A stretch of DNA of 64,000 nt from Leucobacter komagatae (GTDB lineage: Bacteria > Actinomycetota > Actinomycetes > Actinomycetales > Microbacteriaceae), in NCBI RefSeq assembly GCF_000834055.1, contig NZ_JXSQ01000014.1, positions 23,990 to 87,989 of the forward strand, in the 5' to 3' direction. The notes below the pieces were generated by a model. That model was given only the letters and a program-made list of their open reading frames with translations, did no database searches and had not been told where the DNA came from. A program made the position numbers and the translations under genes. This document shows positions 59,380 to 64,000 of the stretch, one piece after another (the first letter of the stretch is position 1; every line of letters begins with the position of its first letter).

Positions 59380-59713
59380 GGCCTCCCACAGCCGGATACC
59401 TTCTTTGCTCAAGTATTTCCCCCAAAGTCGTGCCCGCAGACGCGCCCGTAAGCGGGTACGCGTGAGACACGACATCCGTCGTCATCAAGCAGTCGCTTGA
59501 GAATCCCCAGTGCCCAGTATCGGTGATTTTTCTGAAAAATGGGAAAAAAGTTGCTCTGAGAATAATTTTTCCATCCGCGCGTCACGATTTCGTTGTTCGC
59601 CCGTGTTAGTAAGTGCCCGGCAATTGTCTTGGCTCCCCTCGGGGAGCCGAGAGGCCAAGCGCCGGGCAACAGTCGTGCGGGGGCACGACGTTTCAACAGG
59701 GGGAAGAAACAAA
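59380..59713. other. divergent promoter region and structured leader
   Basis: This gap between the sigma fusion and the giant secreted protein holds an AT-rich island at 59526-59575 with the palindrome ATTTTT-CTG-AAAAAT (59526-59540). The leader before the giant gene folds strongly: GCCCGGC at 59615-59621 pairs with GCCGGGC at 59661-59667, enclosing GGCTCCCC/GGGGAGCC (59631-59648) or alternatively CTTGGC/GCCAAG. GTCGTGC/GCACGAC (59672-59689) makes a second hairpin. No gene is seen. Confidence 0.65.
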
Positions 59714-62700
59714 GTGGTATTTGACGTGTTCCGTTCCGGCGCTGCCGGAAATCGAATGAGGCGAACGTTCTCGAAGTTCATCGCGGGGGGAATAGCGGCG
59801 TTGCTCGCCGGCACCGTAATGGTGACCGGTGGCGGCGCTTCGGCCGCGATAGCGAGCGAGGGCGCCTCGCTGATGCTCGTGAAGAAGGTGAAACACCTCG
59901 ACGGAGACTACGTCGATGCCAGCCGAGAACTCCGCCCTGGCGACTCAGTGTCGTACTGGGTGGAGTTCAGAGTCAACGACGCGGACGCGGATGCTCCGGT
60001 CCGCGTCGTTGACGTGCTGCCAGCTGAATTCGCTGGCTGGCAGATCACAGGGCTGAGCGCCGTCGTCGGCGGCAGCACCCGCGATGTCACGCTCGACATG
60101 CCTGGAATCACCACGGGCGGAGCGCCAGACGGTCCGCTCTCCGGCACGGTCGGCGGCAGCGCAGCCGAGCGCACCATCACCGTCGGTGTTGAACAGCCAG
60201 TCCAGACCGGGGCATCGAACCCCGAAGGCATTGGCATGTCGACCCGAGACACCGGTGTGCTTGAGTACACCCTCACCATCCCGGAGGGCCTCGCAGCCGA
60301 CGATCCGATCCTGCGACGCGACCTCGCGAACACGGCGACGTTCTCAGCGAAAGCTGGCGAGCAGGAGCTCGAGACGAGCGACACCGCGATCATCGCCATT
60401 GACAACCCCATCAAGGTTGACGTCACCCCCGCTAAGACCTGGTCTCCTGAGACCCAGAACTTCCGGCCGGGCACGAAATCCGATCTCACGATCGGCGGCA
60501 CACAGGCCGCGAACGTGAGTGCGAGCGCACTGCGCCTCCAGGATCCGGCCGACCCAGCGCTCGCACCAGAAGGCGCGACCGAACTCCCGAAAGACAACCC
60601 CTTCAATTACGTCGACTTCGCCGGGTTTACCGCACCAGCTGGTCCGACAACGAACCTCCCGAGCGGTGCGACGTCCGCAACGGTCGAGGTGTACCGGCTC
60701 GCTGGCGGAACCTGGAACTGGGTGGCGTGGGACAGCGCGATCCCGAACGGCGATATCGCTGGCATGCGGCTGAGCTACGCCGGCGAGATTCCACCTGGCA
60801 CGAGCGTGTCACAGGGGTTCGCGGTGACCCAGCGCGCAACGCACCGTGCGAGCGGCGCGACCGTATCCAAGGGCTACGCCATCACCAACGATGTGCTCGC
60901 GACCGTCGAGGTGCCAGGGGAGGAGCCGGTGTCGAAGCAGACCGACGCGCCGTTCACCGTGGCGCCTGAGGCGATTGGCGTCGACTCGCAGAAGCGCTTC
61001 TACCCGCTGCCAGACGGTGCAGAGACAACGCAGCTCGGTGGCGTGACCGCGGGCGATTCGGTTGGCGTTGTGCTGCGCGCACTGAACCGCGACGCACCGG
61101 CGAGCACGACCCTCGACAGCCTCACGATCACCGAGCCCGCCAAGGGTTCAGACCCGCTGTTCCTCGGCGAAACGCTCTCGTTCGCTGGTTTCGCAGCCGG
61201 CTCGCCCGAGGCCGTCTGGCCGCAGGGAGCGACGGCCGGTAAACTCACTTGGACCTACGCTGACGGCACGGTTGAGGCCGTGGCGCTCGATGCGCTTGCC
61301 GAGCTTCCAGCGCCCGCCGCTGGCAAGGTCGTTGCGGGATTCGAGATCACCTTCACCGGCGCGATCGTGCCGGGCGCCGCGAGCGAGATTCGCTACGAGC
61401 TCGCATCGAGCGCAGCGGATTCCTTCGTGCAGCCGGGCAAACAGACGGGGCGGCTCGTCAACACCATCGAGGTCACCGGTGAACGGGAGAGCCTGCCGCA
61501 CGCAACATCGTCGGCGTCGGCCACGGTCGCGTACGTCGCGCCGCGGATCGACACGAACATCAAGAAGCGTGTTGGCCCTGGCATCGTGACACCCGGCCAG
61601 GACGTCGTGGTGCAGCTCGACACCGAGGTGAAGACCTCTGGCGGGCGCACGCAACCGACGGAGATTATCGTTGAGGATGTGCTTGGCAAGGACGGCACCT
61701 TCTGGGACGGCTTTGACGCCAAACAGATCCTCCCCCCGATCGCGCGGCCGGCGAACAGCGGCAGCCCCGTCACCCAGTCCGATCTCACGATCAGCTACAT
61801 GGACGCTGACGGGGCGTGGAAACAGCTCGCGAAGAACCCGGCAGAGGATGCGCCGATCGACATCCCAGCCGGGGCGACAGGCGTGCGGTTCGCCTACACG
61901 AACGACGACGGTTTCTCGCAGACCACCCTTGTGAAGCCCAACATCTCGTTCACAGCGCGCACCACGCTGCGCAGCGACGACTCCCAGCCAACAACGGCGG
62001 GATTCACCGACGTGCGCCAGTACGAGAACGTCGCGAAGGTGACCGCGAAGGGAACCCTCGACGACCGGATCGTCACCGGCGAGTCGACGAGCAAGGTAAC
62101 AGCGGGAATCCGCGACAACCCGAACGGCCCAGGCACTGGCCCGGGCTCCGTGAACCCGCTCTGGGCAAACAAGCAGTGGCGCGACAGCGCCCTCACTTCG
62201 CAGTCGAGCGTTGGCACCCTCTCCACCCAGTCGTGGGCGCTCACGCGGGGCGTGTACCAGACCGTCGAGCTCCAGGATCCCGTGCAGCCATCTGCGAGCG
62301 GCGCCGGAACCGCCTTTGAGGCGTTCAACCTCACACGCATCCGCCCGATCCACTTCGCTGGGGGCGACGCGAATGCCGCGGTCGACCCGATGCTGCGCTG
62401 GGACCTGGTGCGGCAGGTTGAGCTCTGGGACGGCCAGACTTGGCAGACTGTTTCCGCGCCAGCCGGCGGGTGGATGGACGCCAAGGGATTCATCGGGTAC
62501 TCGCTCACCGCGACCGAACGCGAGCGTGCGCTCGGTGTGCGCCTCGTCATCGAGGAGAACACTGCCGCCCGTGAAGCGGCGCACAACGCCACCGACCCCA
62601 ACCTCACCGCTCCCGCGCCGGGAAGCGGCGTGAGCACCTCGGGCGAGATCAGAAAGTTCCAGCTCGAATGGCAGCTGCGCGACATTGCGCGGACCGCAGA

Positions 62701-64000
62701 CGGAACGCACAAGTGGGTCAAGGAGACCGGCACTGCTTTCAACTGTGACGGAGGCGGTGACGGCTGCATTGACAACGTGTTTGGTGTGACCGCAACGCCG
62801 AAGGACGGAAACCCTGCGCGAGTGCGCGCGAACGACACGATCCAGATTCTTGACGGCGTGCCCAACGTCACGCTCGCCAAGCAGGTGAGGGCGCTGCCAG
62901 ACGGCAAGCTCGCCTCGAACCTGAGCATGGTCGCACCAAACGCCGGTGAGATCGATCAGGCCGACTACCCGCGTGCACGCTACACGCTGACGGCGCGCAA
63001 CGCCTCAGCCGCCGCGGCGACAGGCGGAGAGTCGCGCGGCACCATGAAGCTCGGCAAGATCCGTGTCACCGACACCGCTAGCCCCGCTGGTGACGACGCG
63101 ACCGGCATCGATTCGCGCCCCTTCGCTGGGCGAGATTTCCCAGCCGAAGTGCGCTCACAGGCTGGGAACCACTTCAATAACTTCACGCTCACCGGCGTGA
63201 GCTTCGGCAAGCTGCCGAAGTACATTGACACTGCCGAAAGCAGGGTCGAGCTGTGGCTCAACGACGGAAGCGCCGCTGGTTCGACCGCGATTTGGTCGCT
63301 GCAACAGGTGCTCGACAACCACCCGGCGTTCCGCGCTGCGTTGCCCGACGCGATCGGAATCGCGGTCACCTACTCGGGCACCGACCCCGCGAAGCTTGGC
63401 AACCGCATCGTCTCCGGTGATGACCTCGTGATGCACCTTGATGTGCAGCTGCGCACTTCCGAGCGCATCTCGGGTGACGCGGTGCGCGGTGGCACGTCGG
63501 ACAGCGTGATCCACGTGCCCAACGAGGCTGTCGTGCGCGGCTGGGATGCGGTCGTGCAGCCGGACGCCGAACCAACTCGGCGCGACGACGCGACCGTCGA
63601 TCTCGTTCAGGCCGCCGTGAAGGTCGGGCTGACGAAGACGGTCGCCGTGCAGCACCCGAGCGGGACGAATAAGACGGTATTCGAGAGCGACCCTGAGTCG
63701 CCAGTGCGTGTTGAGCTCGTCGCACAGCCCAACGGGTCAACCGCGCCACTCGATACCCTCACCATTCAGGACACCACCAAGGGCTTCTGGGACCGCTTCG
63801 AACTCGTGTCGTTCGAGGATCCAGCGCTGCCGAAGGGGGCGGACAGGGCAACCGTGCAGGTGCTCGTAGACGGCCAGTGGCAGAACTACGCTGACTTCAC
63901 AGGCGACCCCGCAACCATCCGCGGCGCCGGAGTCGTCTTCGACCGCGCGGACGCGAGGGTGTTCCCCTCAGGGATAACGTCGTGGAACGCTTCGTGGTCA
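59714..64000 (+). CDS. giant secreted surface protein (5' part, runs off the window)
   Basis: An open frame of 1,429 codons with no stop before the window end. The GTG at 59714 follows GGGGGAAG. Residues 1-50 form a signal peptide (RRTFSKFIAGGIAALLAGTVMVTGGGASA). The rest is a chain of beta-rich modules of about 150-200 residues with recurring phrases such as SVSYWVEFRVNDAD, VEVYRLAGGTWNWV, VELWDGQTWQTV and VQVLVDGQWQNYADF; several begin with a KK-R or TKTV strand like repeated adhesin/DUF11-type folds. It is almost free of Cys (one pair near NCDGGGDGC). A C-terminal cell-wall anchor would be expected beyond 64000. It is divergent from the sigma fusion gene. Confidence 0.85.
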   Translation, partial: MVFDVFRSGAAGNRMRRTFSKFIAGGIAALLAGTVMVTGGGASAAIASEGASLMLVKKVKHLDGDYVDASRELRPGDSVSYWVEFRVNDADADAPVRVVDVLPAEFAGWQITGLSAVVGGSTRDVTLDMPGITTGGAPDGPLSGTVGGSAAERTITVGVEQPVQTGASNPEGIGMSTRDTGVLEYTLTIPEGLAADDPILRRDLANTATFSAKAGEQELETSDTAIIAIDNPIKVDVTPAKTWSPETQNFRPGTKSDLTIGGTQAANVSASALRLQDPADPALAPEGATELPKDNPFNYVDFAGFTAPAGPTTNLPSGATSATVEVYRLAGGTWNWVAWDSAIPNGDIAGMRLSYAGEIPPGTSVSQGFAVTQRATHRASGATVSKGYAITNDVLATVEVPGEEPVSKQTDAPFTVAPEAIGVDSQKRFYPLPDGAETTQLGGVTAGDSVGVVLRALNRDAPASTTLDSLTITEPAKGSDPLFLGETLSFAGFAAGSPEAVWPQGATAGKLTWTYADGTVEAVALDALAELPAPAAGKVVAGFEITFTGAIVPGAASEIRYELASSAADSFVQPGKQTGRLVNTIEVTGERESLPHATSSASATVAYVAPRIDTNIKKRVGPGIVTPGQDVVVQLDTEVKTSGGRTQPTEIIVEDVLGKDGTFWDGFDAKQILPPIARPANSGSPVTQSDLTISYMDADGAWKQLAKNPAEDAPIDIPAGATGVRFAYTNDDGFSQTTLVKPNISFTARTTLRSDDSQPTTAGFTDVRQYENVAKVTAKGTLDDRIVTGESTSKVTAGIRDNPNGPGTGPGSVNPLWANKQWRDSALTSQSSVGTLSTQSWALTRGVYQTVELQDPVQPSASGAGTAFEAFNLTRIRPIHFAGGDANAAVDPMLRWDLVRQVELWDGQTWQTVSAPAGGWMDAKGFIGYSLTATERERALGVRLVIEENTAAREAAHNATDPNLTAPAPGSGVSTSGEIRKFQLEWQLRDIARTADGTHKWVKETGTAFNCDGGGDGCIDNVFGVTATPKDGNPARVRANDTIQILDGVPNVTLAKQVRALPDGKLASNLSMVAPNAGEIDQADYPRARYTLTARNASAAAATGGESRGTMKLGKIRVTDTASPAGDDATGIDSRPFAGRDFPAEVRSQAGNHFNNFTLTGVSFGKLPKYIDTAESRVELWLNDGSAAGSTAIWSLQQVLDNHPAFRAALPDAIGIAVTYSGTDPAKLGNRIVSGDDLVMHLDVQLRTSERISGDAVRGGTSDSVIHVPNEAVVRGWDAVVQPDAEPTRRDDATVDLVQAAVKVGLTKTVAVQHPSGTNKTVFESDPESPVRVELVAQPNGSTAPLDTLTIQDTTKGFWDRFELVSFEDPALPKGADRATVQVLVDGQWQNYADFTGDPATIRGAGVVFDRADARVFPSGITSWNASWS

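Noticed and set aside
61148..62710. 520-codon minus-strand frame within the giant surface gene
   Set aside because: The plus frame is continuous for 1,429 codons with signal peptide and ribosome-binding site; the minus frame is a codon-bias artefact.

Overview
The window is high-GC actinobacterial DNA, almost fully packed with genes on both strands. Gene content suggests a member of the Microbacteriaceae, perhaps Leucobacter or a close relative. The pointers are an N-domain-less ClpB under a HAIR (HspR) box, the 32-residue ribosomal protein bS22, a short archaeal-type AspRS, sdhCDAB and the lysG/lysE pair. The genus is inference. No rRNA, tRNA, CRISPR array or complete insertion sequence was seen.

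Left edge (1-2917): decayed remains of a contact-toxin locus. It holds a frameshifted small protein, a likely immunity protein, a toxin C-terminal half and, facing away from the toxin, the C-terminal half of an FHA protein. Toxin and FHA fragments both lose their 5' ends near 2600. Nothing recognisable was found in 562-827.

Housekeeping block (3018-33533): glycyl-tRNA synthetase, a CPBP protease, a protoporphyrinogen-oxidase-like protein, a YtxH/holin/DUF3618 envelope operon and HemD. Then come a nitroreductase, lysine export (lysG/lysE), threonine aldolase, a siderophore-interacting flavoprotein, an AAA ATPase and ClpB. They are followed by a glycerophosphodiesterase, an aldo/keto reductase, upp, tadA, a four-gene ABC importer, DUF4031, a CDF cation transporter, proC, the Trk potassium system, an ArsR regulator, bS22, a TetR regulator with a perfect palindromic operator, glutaredoxin and Dabb proteins.

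Metabolic modules (32370-50836): a CdaR regulator, glycerate kinase and GntP permease form a glycerate-use cluster; the kinase has lost its normal stop at a C7 run. Next are a sarcosine/N-methyl-amino-acid oxidase, a lipoprotein, an XRE-cupin regulator divergent from a thioredoxin-reductase-like enzyme and a methyltransferase, a SipW-type signal peptidase with three exported clients, aspS, and a cystine-type ABC importer followed by a flavin monooxygenase and an acetyltransferase that resembles S-modified-cysteine salvage. manC closes the block.

Right end (50895-64000): sdhCDAB, then a cell-surface region. It has an LPXTG-like protein with nearly identical 312-bp repeats and an ECF sigma factor fused to a zinc-finger anti-sigma-like segment, membrane helices and an exported domain. 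Divergent from the sigma gene, behind a structured leader, is a secreted protein of more than 1,429 residues that runs off the window. This sigma-sensor/surface-protein pair is the strongest candidate for a little-described system.
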